64,000 nt of DNA from Cellulomonas timonensis (GTDB lineage: Bacteria; Actinomycetota; Actinomycetes; Actinomycetales; Cellulomonadaceae). The stretch covers positions 310,001 through 374,000 of the forward strand of contig NZ_FCOT01000013.1 in assembly GCF_900046455.1 (NCBI RefSeq), in the 5' to 3' direction. The notes under the pieces are model-generated. The model was given only the letters and a program-made list of their open reading frames with translations. It did not search any database and was not told the origin of the DNA. Each line of letters begins with the position of its first letter. The first letter of the stretch is position 1. The translations under genes were made by a program, and so were the position numbers. This document shows positions 52,851 through 61,991 of this stretch, in pieces.

Positions 52851-53507
52851 CACACCAACGTCGTTCAGGACGACGTTGCGTCACACCAGACAGCAGCGGT
52901 CCCCGAGGTGCCGCATGCACTCGAGGGAGACGGCGTACACGTCGACGGGCATCCTGATTTCTCGGGTGCCCCTAGTGAACACAGCAACGGTCCACGCTCG
53001 GAGATTCTGCCCGGAATGGCGGAGCACAGTGCCATTCAGCCGGAACCTTATCCTGACATCCCACCGCCGGTCCCGATCGATCGATCCCTAGTCGACAGTT
53101 CGGTGTTTGATGCGTTCAAACCTGCCGTCGAACGAGACGGTGCGACCTTTTGGTCTGGACGCGTCATCATTGAGGGCGATGTCGTGCCCGACGGTGCAAT
53201 GAATGGCGCGCGGTTGCTGGCTGAGCGCACCTACGGCGCTACCCTTGAGCAACTCCTGGAGCGCCAGGGTCTCGCTGAGCGCATGCCGACGGACTGGACC
53301 GACGTGAGGACAACTGAGACGTGGCGCGCAGTTTCAACGGAGTTGGCGTCCAATGCGTCGGGAGATGTGCGCCTGTACCTAGGCGATGTTCGCCCTGCGT
53401 CAGTGTGGAAGCAGTACGAGTTTCCAACGTTTAGGAATCCGAACGTCACGTCGATTTCGATTATCGACGCTGCGAGTGGGGAGTTGTTGCGTGTCTACCG
53501 ACCTTGA
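52184..53507 (+). pseudogene. Orphan toxin cassette: partial toxin copy with a different C-terminal domain
   Basis: From 52184 the sequence repeats toxin residues about 290-512, then diverges at about 52850. After a different linker it carries a new 150-residue C-terminus: DAFKPAVERDGATFWSGRVI, LEQLLERQGLAERMPTDWTD, AVSTELASNASGDVRLYLGD, then SVWKQYEFPTFRNPNVTSIS. I cannot assign a toxin family. The pattern FWSG...TLE..W..S..lA..ASG.V...PNVT is distinctive. The frame is open upstream to 52101 but no ribosome site or start fits, so it is probably silent until recombined into the main gene. Confidence 0.75.
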
Positions 53508-53820
53508 AGGGTTCGATGTTGAGATTGTCAACTGTGCATTAGTGGCCTACGTCGGGCGTGGCGAGAGAAGAGATCGCCCGGGGCGGTACGCTGGCGCAGT
53601 CAGGTCGTTAGCGGACGCTGGGCGTGAAGAAGAACTACTCGCCATCGTGGAGCGACTCAACGAGGTTGCCGACTCAATTAGTGTGGACACTTCCGAAGCT
53701 GTTGACTTCAGTGTTACTCCTGCATTCACGCGGAAGATTCGTGCGCATTACCCCTGGATCGACGAGCAAGCAGCTGACGCCCTCTCCTGGGCGTCTCGCT
53801 ATCGGCGGCTTCTTGAGTGA
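53491..53820 (+). CDS. Putative immunity protein of the orphan toxin cassette
   Basis: A 109-residue protein from GTG 53491, overlapping the cassette's stop by 17 bases. It reads STDLEGFDVEIVNCALVAYV, then AGAVRSLADAGREEELLAIV and AFTRKIRAHYPWIDEQAADA with an aromatic C-terminal helix. No recognised domain. The short size, lower GC and position at the end of the cassette match an immunity gene, and imply it protects against the unnamed toxin C-terminus. An orphan cassette often retains a working immunity gene even if the toxin is silent. Confidence 0.6.
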   Translation: MSTDLEGFDVEIVNCALVAYVGRGERRDRPGRYAGAVRSLADAGREEELLAIVERLNEVADSISVDTSEAVDFSVTPAFTRKIRAHYPWIDEQAADALSWASRYRRLLE

Positions 53821-54782
53821 TCGGTAGAACTCGAATGCCTCCTGTCAGGAACCGCGCGGTAGCGGTTCGACGGCGTTGTCCTCGAGGCGAGGGTAAGTAT
53901 GCAAGGCGTTGCGGCACCCCGAGGTGACGCACGGCCCGCACCGGGCAGCTCGTCTCACCTCCGGCGGGGCGCAGATGCCGCCAGGGTCGGTTCATCCCCG
54001 GCGCTGAGCAGGTGGCGCACTGCCACCGGACGACGCGACGTATGCCGAAGACCGTCGGCGTTTCCCTCGCGACGTGGCACATCGGCCGATGTCGTTGCGG
54101 GAGAAGGTTGCGCGGAAGTGCGCAGCCGCACGGTGAGGTGGACGCCGTGCCTTGGAACGGTCTGCGTTTTCGAGGCGTCGTTCACCCCTGCGCGGTGCCT
54201 GACGGCTGTGCTCGACTTCCGGCCCCGTCCCGAGGCCACGAACTGGGCCGAGGGGGCCGCCGCACACCTGCGCGCACTTGGGATCGCGGCAGAGGTCGCG
54301 CAGGACATCGACGAGGAGAGCGGCGAGACGTTCCCAGTCGTCCGAGTCGAAGCTGGATCAGTGACGAGACCGTACGAGCGGGCGCTGGTGGACTTGCCCC
54401 CGAGTGACAGCCAGCCGAATCGCCGTCGTGGTCCGGGCGGGCGCGGGTGCGGCGGGTGCGGGTGCCGGGGTAGGCGTCGGAGCGGGACCCGCGGTGGCCG
54501 CGACGCCGACGGCGACGAAGTCGAGGATCTGCTCGCGGGGCCAGTACAGCCGGGCGGTGCGCGCGGGGCCGGTGCGGAACGCGGCCGGGAACCCGGGGGC
54601 GGCGACCAGGGCGCGGGTGGCCCGGGCGCCGAGTCGGACGGCGAGCGCGAGGTGTCGACGGTCCAGATCGGGTCGGCCAGGTCGGCGGGCGGCAGGGGAG
54701 TGGTCCGGGGGTGCATGCCGGGGACCGTCCGGCCGCCCGCGGCCGGCGCCGTCGCCGCACCCGGTTGTGGCAAAACGTGCGC
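53821..54782. other. Gap with degenerate coding fragments only
   Basis: About 960 bases between the orphan immunity gene and the glnA terminators. On the plus strand 54190-54420 reads AVLDFRPRPEATNWAEGAAA, then LRALGIAAEVAQDIDEESGE without a good start. On the minus strand 54480-54750 reads LALAVRLGARATRALVAAPG, then WPREQILDFVAVGVAATAG. Both look like ends of decayed genes from the toxin locus. No intact gene, transposase or RNA is supported. Confidence 0.4.
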
Positions 54783-54813
54783 CGCCCCCGCCGCCACGAG
54801 GGCGACGGGGGCG
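54783..54813 (-). terminator. Second hairpin downstream of glnA
   Basis: Arms CGCCCCCG and CGGGGGCG with inner CGCC/GGCG pairing and one mismatch. It lies 50 bases beyond the hairpin at 54832. Two successive stems fit a tandem terminator for the strongly expressed glnA. Confidence 0.5.
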
Positions 54814-54831
54814 CCGTCACTGCAGGTCAGA

Positions 54832-54855
54832 CGCTCACGGGAGCAGCCGTGAGCG
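54832..54855 (-). terminator. glnA terminator hairpin
   Basis: Perfect 9-bp arms CGCTCACGG / CCGTGAGCG around a 6-base loop, beginning 8 bases past the glnA stop (minus strand). Confidence 0.65.
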
Positions 54856-54862
54856 CGAGCGA

Positions 54863-56287
54863 TCAGCAGTCGTAGTAGAGCTCGAACTCGTGGGGGTGCG
54901 GCCGCAGGCGGATCGGGTCGACCTCGTGCGAGCGCTTGTAGTCGATCCACGTCGAGATCAGGTCGGGGGTGAAGACACCGCCGGCCGTGAGGTAGTCGTG
55001 GTCGGCCTCGAGGTTGTCGAGCACCTCGGAGAGCGAGCCCGGGACCTGCTGGATGAGGGCGTGCTCCTCGGGCGGCAGCTCGTAGAGGTCCTTGTCGACC
55101 GGCTCCGGCGGCTCGATGCGGTTCTGGATGCCGTCGAGGCCAGCCATGAGCATCGCCGCGAAGGCGAGATACGGGTTGGACGACGGGTCCGGGACGCGGA
55201 ACTCGATGCGCTTGGCCTTCGGGTTCGATCCGGTGACCGGGATGCGGATGCACGCGGAGCGGTTGCGGGCCGAGTAGACCAGGTTGACCGGGGCCTCGAA
55301 GCCGGGGACCAGGCGGTGGTAGGAGTTCACCGTCGGGTTCGTGAAGGCGAGCAGCGAGGGCGCGTGCTTGAGCAGGCCGCCGATGTACCAGCGGGCCATG
55401 TCGGACAGGCCGCCGTAGCCCTTCTCGTCGAAGAACAGCGGCACGCCGTCCTTCCACAGCGACTGGTGCACGTGCATGCCCGAGCCGTTGTCGCCGAAGA
55501 GGGGCTTCGGCATGAACGTCGCGGTGCGGCCGTTCGCGTGGGCCACGTTCTTCACGACGTACTTGAAGAGCTGGATCTTGTCGGCGGACTTGCCGAGCTC
55601 GTCGAAGCGGTAGTTGATCTCCGCCTGGCCGGCGGTGCCGACCTCGTGGTGCGCGCGCTCGACCTGCAGGCCGAGGGCGTCGAGCTGCAGCGAGATCTGG
55701 TCGCGGATGTCGGCGAACTGGTCGACCGGCGGGACCGGGAAGTAGCCGCCCTTGTAGGGCGTCTTGTGCCCGAGGTTGCCACCCTCCTCGACGCGGCCCG
55801 AGTTCCAGGCGCCTTCGATGGAGTCGATGTAGTAGTAGCCGGCGTTCTGCTTCGTCTCGAAGCGCACGTCGTCGAAGATGTAGAACTCGGCCTCGGGGGC
55901 GAAGAACGCGGTGTCCGCGATGCCCGTCGAGCGCAGGTACGCCTCGGCCTTGGCGGCGACCTGGCGGGGGTCGCGGCTGTACGGCTCGTCGGTGTACGGG
56001 TCGACGATGTGGAAGTTGACGTTGAGCGTCTTCTCCGTGCGGAACGGGTCGACGTAGGCCGTCGTGACGTCCGGGATCAGCTTCATGTCGGACTCGTGGA
56101 TCGCCTGGAAGCCGCGGATCGAGGAGCCGTCGAACATCTGGCCCTCGGTGAAGAAGTCCAGGTCGAGGGTGCCGGCCGGCACGTTGAAGTGCTGCATCGT
56201 GCCGGGCAGGTCACAGAAACGCACGTCGACGAACTTGACGTCCTCGTCCCTGATGAACGCCAGGACCTCTTCTGGCTTGCTGAACAT
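54863..56287 (-). CDS. glnA: Glutamine synthetase type I (GlnA1)
   Basis: A 474-residue dodecameric enzyme joining ammonia to glutamate with ATP. All active-site blocks are present: [75 protein letters not shown] and [20 protein letters not shown]. The adenylylation Tyr that GlnE modifies is in [12 protein letters not shown] near residue 400. Length and sequence match GlnA1 of relatives. The start is ATG 56287. A GlnR-type box lies about 80 bases upstream and two hairpins follow the stop. Confidence 0.96.
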   Translation of the reverse strand: MFSKPEEVLAFIRDEDVKFVDVRFCDLPGTMQHFNVPAGTLDLDFFTEGQMFDGSSIRGFQAIHESDMKLIPDVTTAYVDPFRTEKTLNVNFHIVDPYTDEPYSRDPRQVAAKAEAYLRSTGIADTAFFAPEAEFYIFDDVRFETKQNAGYYYIDSIEGAWNSGRVEEGGNLGHKTPYKGGYFPVPPVDQFADIRDQISLQLDALGLQVERAHHEVGTAGQAEINYRFDELGKSADKIQLFKYVVKNVAHANGRTATFMPKPLFGDNGSGMHVHQSLWKDGVPLFFDEKGYGGLSDMARWYIGGLLKHAPSLLAFTNPTVNSYHRLVPGFEAPVNLVYSARNRSACIRIPVTGSNPKAKRIEFRVPDPSSNPYLAFAAMLMAGLDGIQNRIEPPEPVDKDLYELPPEEHALIQQVPGSLSEVLDNLEADHDYLTAGGVFTPDLISTWIDYKRSHEVDPIRLRPHPHEFELYYDC

Positions 56288-56367
56288 CCGCTGCTCCTCG
56301 GGTTAGTCGTGCCCTGATCGGGCGCTTCGAGGCTAGGCCCACGCCGTTACTCGACTGTGTGCTGCCT

Positions 56368-56383
56368 GTTTCGGGGGTGTTAC
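56368..56383 (-). promoter_or_regulatory. GlnR-type operator upstream of glnA
   Basis: On the minus strand GTAAC-ACCCCC-GAAAC matches the actinobacterial GlnR site (GTnAC, 6 bases, GaAAC) exactly. A second partial half-site GTTAC starts 20 bases upstream (56403 to 56399). The box lies 81 bases before the glnA start. GlnR control of glnA is well established in Streptomyces and mycobacteria; binding here is inferred. Confidence 0.6.
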
Positions 56384-56471
56384 GCGACACCCCCTGGTGT
56401 AACGATCGCGCGGCCGACCCCTGTCGCCGGAGGTCGTCGGACCGTCTCCTGCCGCTGGTTAGGCTAGCGGT

Positions 56472-56969
56472 GTGGACGCACGTCAGAGTATGGGGTCATG
56501 GCTCGAGGGCGGGCCGTCGAGTGGTGGTGGCGCGTATCAGGGGGCCCGGTTGGGGCTGCCGCAGGACGGCCCGGGCTCGCTCGCCCCGCTCGGGCGTCGC
56601 GTCGTGGCGCTGATCATCGACTGGGTCGCGTGCGTCGCGATCTCCAATGCGTTCTTCGGCGGGCATCCGATGGCGACGCTCGCCGTGTTCGCCGTGGAGA
56701 ACATCCTGCTCGTGAGCCTTTTGGGCACGACCCTGGGCCACCGGCTGTTGGGCCTGCGGGTGCGTCGCGTCGCGTCGCCGGAGCGGCTGGGCCCGCATCC
56801 GAGCGGCCAGGAGCCTCAGGTGGACGCCGGTCCGGCCGTGGTCCCCGGGCTGTTCTCCGGCATCGTGCGCTCGGTGCTGCTATGCCTGGTGATCCCCGTC
56901 GTCATCTGGGACGCCGACGGCCGCGGCATGCACGACAGGCTCGCCGGCACCGCCATCGTCCGGCGCTGA
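56472..56969 (+). CDS. RDD family membrane protein
   Basis: A 165-residue RDD-domain protein. The name motif is in RRVVALIIDWVACVAISNAF (RR...D), followed by helices LAVFAVENILLVSLLGTTLG and GIVRSVLLCLVIPVVIWDAD, and the closing RGMHDRLAGTAIVRR. Its role (membrane transport or assembly) is unknown. The same gene sits between glnA and DUF4191 in mycobacteria (Rv2219A). The start is GTG 56472, divergent from glnA. Confidence 0.85.
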   Translation: MDARQSMGSWLEGGPSSGGGAYQGARLGLPQDGPGSLAPLGRRVVALIIDWVACVAISNAFFGGHPMATLAVFAVENILLVSLLGTTLGHRLLGLRVRRVASPERLGPHPSGQEPQVDAGPAVVPGLFSGIVRSVLLCLVIPVVIWDADGRGMHDRLAGTAIVRR

Positions 56970-56981
56970 CGCGGCTGACAC

Positions 56982-58079
56982 TCAGCGCCCGTCGAGGATC
57001 TCGTCGATCTGACGGAACGGCGCCCACGCGCCATCCTCCGACGAGGTCACGAGCGCGACCGTCACATCCGACGCCGGGTAGTGCCGCAATATCGCGCTGG
57101 CGCCCGCGTTGATCCCGTCCTTCGAGGACGACCGCACCGACCCGTCGGGCAGCACGACGAACTCGAGCCCGAAGCCGTAGCGCACCGTGTGGCCCTCCGA
57201 CTCGTGGTGCGTCACCTGCGGGGTGAGGAACGCGGCGGTCATCTCGGGCCCGAGGAGCTCGCCTCCCCGCACAGCGTCGAGGAATCGCACCAGGTCGCGG
57301 GCGGTCGCGTGGGCGCCTCCGTCGGGGGAGCCGATCGGCGGGTAGCAGAAAATGTTCGAGCGCCAGCCGGTGATGGCCCCGTCGTCATCCCGCACGGGGT
57401 CCCAGCCCTCGGCGACGTCGGGCACGGCGTCACGCATGTCGAAGAAGCCCGAGGAGTGCATGCCGGCGCGGGCGAGGACGTGCTCGCGGACGTGGTCGCG
57501 GTACGGCGTGCCCGTCACCGCCTCCAGCGCGAGCCCGGCCAGGACGTACCCCACGTTGCAGTACCGGCATCCCTCGCCGGGGGCGAAGTTGGCGGGCTTG
57601 TGCGCGAACTGGGGGAGGAAGTCGGCGGTGGTCGTCACGGTGTGGCAGGGGCGCTCGAGCCAGAGGGCCTCGTAGGACTCGCCGGCCTCCTCGTCGGCGT
57701 CGTCCCCGATGCCCGACGTGTGGGTGAGCAGATGCCGCAGCGTCACCGCGGGGGCGATCGTCGTGCCGGAGAGGTCGACGACGTCGGTGATCGGGGCGTC
57801 GAGGTCGAGCCTGCCGGCCTCGACTTGCTGGAGCACCGCCACCGCCGTGAACAGTTTCGTGATCGAGGCGATGTCGAACCTGGTCGCGGTGGTGACGGGC
57901 GCGTGCCAGCGGCGTGACGTCACGCCGTAGCCAGCGTCGAGCAAGGGCTCGGCGCCCTGGGCGATGTGGACGGCTCCAGAGAAGCCGTCGTCCATGGCCG
58001 CCGCGGAGAGCAGGTCGTGGATCGCCTGGATCGACGCGGTCGCAGGCATGGTGGCGCTGGTCAGCGGGGTGTCGGGCAT
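56982..58079 (-). CDS. Serine beta-lactamase-family hydrolase
   Basis: A 365-residue protein of the penicillin-binding/class C beta-lactamase clan. The catalytic S-x-x-K is in FDIASITKLFTAVAVL (Ser 72) and the Y-x-N is in CRYCNVGYVLAGLALEAV (Tyr 170). A late His-containing strand region is HESEGHTVRYGFGLEFV. There is no signal peptide, so a cytosolic esterase or peptidase-like activity is more likely than a cell-wall enzyme. The gene starts at ATG 58079 and converges on the RDD gene with 12 bases between stops. Confidence 0.85.
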   Translation of the reverse strand: MPDTPLTSATMPATASIQAIHDLLSAAAMDDGFSGAVHIAQGAEPLLDAGYGVTSRRWHAPVTTATRFDIASITKLFTAVAVLQQVEAGRLDLDAPITDVVDLSGTTIAPAVTLRHLLTHTSGIGDDADEEAGESYEALWLERPCHTVTTTADFLPQFAHKPANFAPGEGCRYCNVGYVLAGLALEAVTGTPYRDHVREHVLARAGMHSSGFFDMRDAVPDVAEGWDPVRDDDGAITGWRSNIFCYPPIGSPDGGAHATARDLVRFLDAVRGGELLGPEMTAAFLTPQVTHHESEGHTVRYGFGLEFVVLPDGSVRSSSKDGINAGASAILRHYPASDVTVALVTSSEDGAWAPFRQIDEILDGR

Positions 58080-58132
58080 CCGGTGAGCCTAGGCAGCGTC
58101 GTCAACGGGCGCCACCGGATTCCTGGGGACGG

Positions 58133-58840
58133 TCAGCGGCCGCGCATGCCCTTGCGGTCGGGGCGAGCGCGCATCGGGTCGACGCCCTTGGGCACCGGCA
58201 GCCGGACGGCGCCGAGCGCGGTGAGGCGCTTGAGCACCTCGCCGGTCTCCTGCTTGGTCAGGGTCGGCTTGAGCTTCTGCACGGCGCGCGGCAGCTTGCG
58301 CAGCGGCACCTGGCCCTCGCCGTTGCCGGCCTGGATAAGCGTGATCGGGACGCCGGAGAGGACGCGGGCGGTGCGCTTGCGCTCCGACTCCAGCAGCTTC
58401 TCGATACGCGGCGCCGGGCCCTCGCCGACCAGCACGACACCGGCACGGCCGACACCGCGGAACACGAGGTCCTGGGTGCGGGGGTCGACGGCGACGGGCT
58501 CCTCGGGGAAGGTCCACCCGCGGCGGATGGTCCCCAGCGCGGCGCGCGCGGCGCCCGGCTGGCCCTCGATCTGCGTGTACGCGGCAGCCTCGGCACGGCG
58601 CGCCAGGATGAACATCGCGCCCAGCACCGCGAACGGCAGGCTGACCACCAGCACGTACACGGGGTGGTTGATCAGGATGCCGACGATGGCGCCCACGGCG
58701 ACGATGCCGAAGAACACCGCGAGCACGAGCCAGGTCACCGCCGGGTCGTTGCGGCGGGTCATCTGGTACGCCTGCCAGACCTGGTGGTACCACCGGGTCT
58801 TCTTCACCTTGGCGGGGGCGGGATTGGTGTCACGGGCCAT
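58133..58840 (-). CDS. DUF4191 domain membrane protein
   Basis: A 235-residue two-helix membrane protein: VKKTRWYHQVWQAYQMTRRN, then VTWLVLAVFFGIVAVGAIVG and VYVLVVSLPFAVLGAMFILA, followed by a cytosolic region (RRAEAAAYTQIEGQPGAARA, RGVGRAGVVLVGEGP, RLLESERKRTARVLSGVPIT-like). This is the DUF4191 family (mycobacterial Rv2219), conserved beside lipA and glnA but of unknown function. ATG 58840 is used. lipA ends 73 bases upstream on the same strand. Confidence 0.88.
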   Translation of the reverse strand: MARDTNPAPAKVKKTRWYHQVWQAYQMTRRNDPAVTWLVLAVFFGIVAVGAIVGILINHPVYVLVVSLPFAVLGAMFILARRAEAAAYTQIEGQPGAARAALGTIRRGWTFPEEPVAVDPRTQDLVFRGVGRAGVVLVGEGPAPRIEKLLESERKRTARVLSGVPITLIQAGNGEGQVPLRKLPRAVQKLKPTLTKQETGEVLKRLTALGAVRLPVPKGVDPMRARPDRKGMRGR

Positions 58841-58912
58841 GACGTTGGAGTCTACCGACCGTCCGAGGGCGCTGGGGACGCCTCGAGCCGGGACGGCGGC
58901 CTTTCGTCGAGG

Positions 58913-59914
58913 TCAGCGAGCCAGCAGGCTCGACGCCTCCTGCCGAGACGCCCGCTCCTCGCCGAGGTGCGCGAGGGCTTCGGGGATCTCGTGGCCCTTG
59001 CGGCGCATGGCCTGGCCCCACAGGCGCCCAGCCCGGTAGGACGAGCGCACCAGAGGGCCGGACATGACCCCGAGGAAGCCGATCTGCTCGGCCGTCTCGG
59101 AGAGTTCCACAAACTCCTCGGGGCGCACCCAGCGGCTGACCGGGTGGTGGCGCACCGACGGGCGCAGGTACTGGGTGATGGTGATGAGGTCGCAGCCGGC
59201 GGCGTGCAGGTCGGCCAGCGCCTCCTTCGCCTCCTCGATCGTCTCGCCCATGCCGAGGATGAGGTTGGACTTGGTGACCAGCCCGGCCTCGCGGGCCATC
59301 GTGATCACCGACAGCGACCGGTCGTAGCGGAAGCCGGGCCGGATGGTCTTGAAGATGCGCGGCACCGTCTCGACGTTGTGCGCGAGCACCTCGGGGCGCG
59401 AGGAGAAGACCTCGGCGAGCAGCTCGGGGACGGCGTTGAAGTCGGGGATGAGCAGCTCGACGCCCGTGGCGGGGTTGCCGGCGTGGATCTGGCGCACCGT
59501 CTCGGCGTAGAGCCAGGCGCCGCCGTCGGGCAGGTCGTCGCGGGCGACGCCGGTGATGGTGGCGTACTTCAGGCCCATCGCCTGGACGGACTCGGCGACG
59601 CGGCGCGGCTCGTCGGCGTCGAAGTCCGCGGGTTTGCCGGTGTCGATCTGGCAGAAGTCGCAGCGGCGCGTGCACTGGTCGCCGCCGATGAGGAACGTCG
59701 CCTCCCGGTCCTCCCAGCACTCGAAGATGTTGGGACAGCCGGCCTCCTCGCACACCGTGTGCAGGCCGCCGCTCTTCACCAGGCCCTTGAGCTCGGTGTA
59801 CTCCGGGCCCATCGTGGCCCGCGTGCGGATCCAGTCGGGCTTCTTCTCGATGGGGGTCTCGGCGTTGCGGGCCTCGACGCGCAGCATCCTGCGGCCTTCG
59901 GGAGCGATCGTCAC
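58913..59914 (-). CDS. lipA: Lipoyl synthase
   Basis: A 333-residue radical SAM enzyme inserting sulfur at C6 and C8 of protein-bound octanoate. The auxiliary cluster is [12 protein letters not shown] (CX4CX5C) and the radical SAM cluster is CTRRCDFC (CX3CX2C), both complete. The C-terminal Ser-containing RSSYRAG is the family's Fe-ligand serine. The start is uncertain between GTG 59914 ([11 protein letters not shown]-like) and GTG 59923, which adds 3 residues; the former aligns with mycobacterial LipA. With lipB it supplies lipoate for the pyruvate dehydrogenase complex; unusually a transporter and a flavodoxin gene lie between them. Confidence 0.95.
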   Translation of the reverse strand: MTIAPEGRRMLRVEARNAETPIEKKPDWIRTRATMGPEYTELKGLVKSGGLHTVCEEAGCPNIFECWEDREATFLIGGDQCTRRCDFCQIDTGKPADFDADEPRRVAESVQAMGLKYATITGVARDDLPDGGAWLYAETVRQIHAGNPATGVELLIPDFNAVPELLAEVFSSRPEVLAHNVETVPRIFKTIRPGFRYDRSLSVITMAREAGLVTKSNLILGMGETIEEAKEALADLHAAGCDLITITQYLRPSVRHHPVSRWVRPEEFVELSETAEQIGFLGVMSGPLVRSSYRAGRLWGQAMRRKGHEIPEALAHLGEERASRQEASSLLAR

Positions 59915-59972
59915 GTTCCTCACCCTACGACAGGCGACCTCGCCGGGGCAGGAGCCGCGGAGGAGTCGCCCG

Positions 59973-61226
59973 TCACATGGACGTGCTGGTCACCTCGGTG
60001 ATCGAGGTCGCGCCAGCCGGTCCGCGCGGCGACAGCAGGCCAGCCGCCGCGACGAGGGCCGCCGCCACGAGCGGCACGACGAAGACCGCCGGGGCGCCCG
60101 CCTGGTCGGCGACGGACCCGGCGACGGCTGCGCCCAGGGCCACCCCGACGACGTTCGCGCTCACGAGCATCGTCATCGCCGTCCCGGCCTGCGCCACCGG
60201 GACCAGCGAGCCGCCCACGGAGAACAGCGTGACGAGCGTGGGGCCGACGAACAGGCCGACCACCGCGAGCACCGCCGCGAGCTGGCCCGGCCCGTCGGTG
60301 AGCAGCGTCGCCGCGGTGGTGAGGGTCAGGCCGGCTGCTCCGGCCACCCAGCGGGTGCGGTAGCCGATCGTGTCCGGCACGGCGACGAGGGCGAGCGCGG
60401 TGATCGCCGACCCGATGCCGAGCACGGCGTACAGCAGCCCGGCGATGCCCGCCTGGCCCGCCGCCTCGGCGACCGCCGTCACGCCGGCCTGGGTGCTGCC
60501 GAAGAAGACGCCCACGCCCAACATGCCGACCAGGGGCAGCGCGAGCCGGCGCAGTACGCGGGGCGAGCCGTGCCTCGTGCTGCCGGGGGCTGGGCGGGCC
60601 CGGCGTGTCGGGGCGTTGGCGGTCGGGTGCAGGGCGAATGCCAACCCGAACGTGGTGACCAGGCCCGCGGCGACGAGCAGGGCGATGGCGGGGCTGCCGG
60701 CGGTGGCGATCACGCCGACCAGCGCGGGGCCGAGCACGAACGTGATCTCGTCGACGGTGCTCTCGTAGCCCATCGCGGCGCCGATGGCCTGTGGCTCGTC
60801 ATGCATGAGCGCGATCCAGCGCACCCGCGCGAGGGCGCCGACCTGGGGCGCGCTGGCGCCGAGCAGGAAGCAGGCGGCGGCGAGCACGATCCGGTGGGCG
60901 CCGCTAGTGGCGGCGAGCACGACGAGGACGGCGGCCACCGCGTTGAGCAGGCTCGCAGCGATCAGCACGGGGCGTTGCCCGAGGCGGTCCGCGAGCTTGC
61001 CCTGCACGGCCCCGAAGGCCGCGGTGCCGAGGGACGCCGCCGCGGTGGACAGTCCGGCGGCCGCGACCGACCCGGTGGTGGCGGTCACCAGGACCATCAC
61101 CCCGAGGGTGTTCATCGAGAAGGGGAGTCGCGCCAGGAACGCGACGGGGAGGTAGACGCGCCCGCTGAGCGCGGGAAGGGTGCGGTAGGCGGCGAAGGCG
61201 CCCGCTGTGGTGGAGCTCTGGTTCAT
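59973..61226 (-). CDS. Major facilitator superfamily transporter
   Basis: A 417-residue transporter with 12 predicted helices. The loop 2-3 motif of the family is seen as [20 protein letters not shown] near residue 85. Other helices include [20 protein letters not shown] and [16 protein letters not shown]; the sequence ends with TSTSM. The substrate cannot be told, but the drug/solute efflux type is likely. ATG 61226 follows GAGG at a short spacing; GTG further upstream would add a poorly hydrophobic start. It lies between lipA and lipB, which are closer in relatives. Confidence 0.82.
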   Translation of the reverse strand: MNQSSTTAGAFAAYRTLPALSGRVYLPVAFLARLPFSMNTLGVMVLVTATTGSVAAAGLSTAAASLGTAAFGAVQGKLADRLGQRPVLIAASLLNAVAAVLVVLAATSGAHRIVLAAACFLLGASAPQVGALARVRWIALMHDEPQAIGAAMGYESTVDEITFVLGPALVGVIATAGSPAIALLVAAGLVTTFGLAFALHPTANAPTRRARPAPGSTRHGSPRVLRRLALPLVGMLGVGVFFGSTQAGVTAVAEAAGQAGIAGLLYAVLGIGSAITALALVAVPDTIGYRTRWVAGAAGLTLTTAATLLTDGPGQLAAVLAVVGLFVGPTLVTLFSVGGSLVPVAQAGTAMTMLVSANVVGVALGAAVAGSVADQAGAPAVFVVPLVAAALVAAAGLLSPRGPAGATSITEVTSTSM

Positions 61227-61463
61227 GGCCTCGGCGATGCGTGAGGGCACGCCGACCCACCCGTTCCCGGCGCGCACCTGACCCTGAGTACTCCGATGGT
61301 ACCGGGGGAGGTGGGGCTGCAGCGTGCAGAGGAGGCCGGCGCGTCCTCCCTGCACACACGTGTGTGACCAGTTCCAGGGACCTCTGGCCTAGCGCGGCGG
61401 GTCCTCACCTGTGCACCCTGTTCCTGGGTGACGTCGCCCAATCGAATCGGCACGGAGGTCCTC

Positions 61464-61967
61464 TTGCGCATCTTGGTCAGCGTCGCCTCGCGACACGGAG
61501 CGACACAGGAGATCGGGACCGTCGTCGCCGAGGTCCTCGCAGAGGCGGGGCATGAGGTCGACGAGATCGAGCCCGACGACGTCGGCACCCTGGCGCCATA
61601 TGCGGCGGGGGTCCTCGGCTCGTCCGTCTACAACGGCCGGCTCGCCGCCTCGTTGCGCGAGCTGGTGGACCGCCAGGAGGGCGCGCTCAGCGCCCGGCCG
61701 GTATGGCTGTTCTGGTCGGGGCCCGTGGGCGAGGACGCAGCGCCGCAGGAGCCCGACGACGTGAGGGACGCGGCGCGCCGCACGGGCGCCTATGCCGCGC
61801 AGTGCTTCCCCGGCCGGTTGCGGCCTGCTGAGCTGGGCATCGACGAGCGTGCCGTCGTCGCGCGGATCGACCCGGAGCCGGGTGACTTCCGCGACCTCGA
61901 CGACGTGCGGGCGTGGGCGCGCACCATCGCCGAGCAGCTCCTGAGCCCGCGCGGCCCCGGGGGCTGA
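61464..61967 (+). CDS. Flavodoxin domain protein
   Basis: A 167-residue flavodoxin-like protein. The FMN phosphate loop is VSVASRHGATQEIGTVVAEV (residues 4-23), the next strand-loop is VLGSSVYNGRLAASLRELVD and VWLFWSGPVGED follows. The C-terminal helices are DLDDVRAWARTIAEQL. It resembles the menaquinone-dependent protoporphyrinogen oxidase/flavodoxin group HemG, but the substrate is not clear. The TTG at 61464 is used because GGAGG lies 5 bases upstream; an earlier in-frame ATG at 61428 lacks such a site. Confidence 0.78.
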   Translation: MRILVSVASRHGATQEIGTVVAEVLAEAGHEVDEIEPDDVGTLAPYAAGVLGSSVYNGRLAASLRELVDRQEGALSARPVWLFWSGPVGEDAAPQEPDDVRDAARRTGAYAAQCFPGRLRPAELGIDERAVVARIDPEPGDFRDLDDVRAWARTIAEQLLSPRGPGG

Positions 61968-61991
61968 TCTCCGCGATCTCCGGATGCGGGA

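Noticed and set aside
54404-56317. 637-codon plus-strand frame opposite glnA
   Set aside because: Antisense shadow of glnA with Val/Asp/Arg periodicity and no start or ribosome site.
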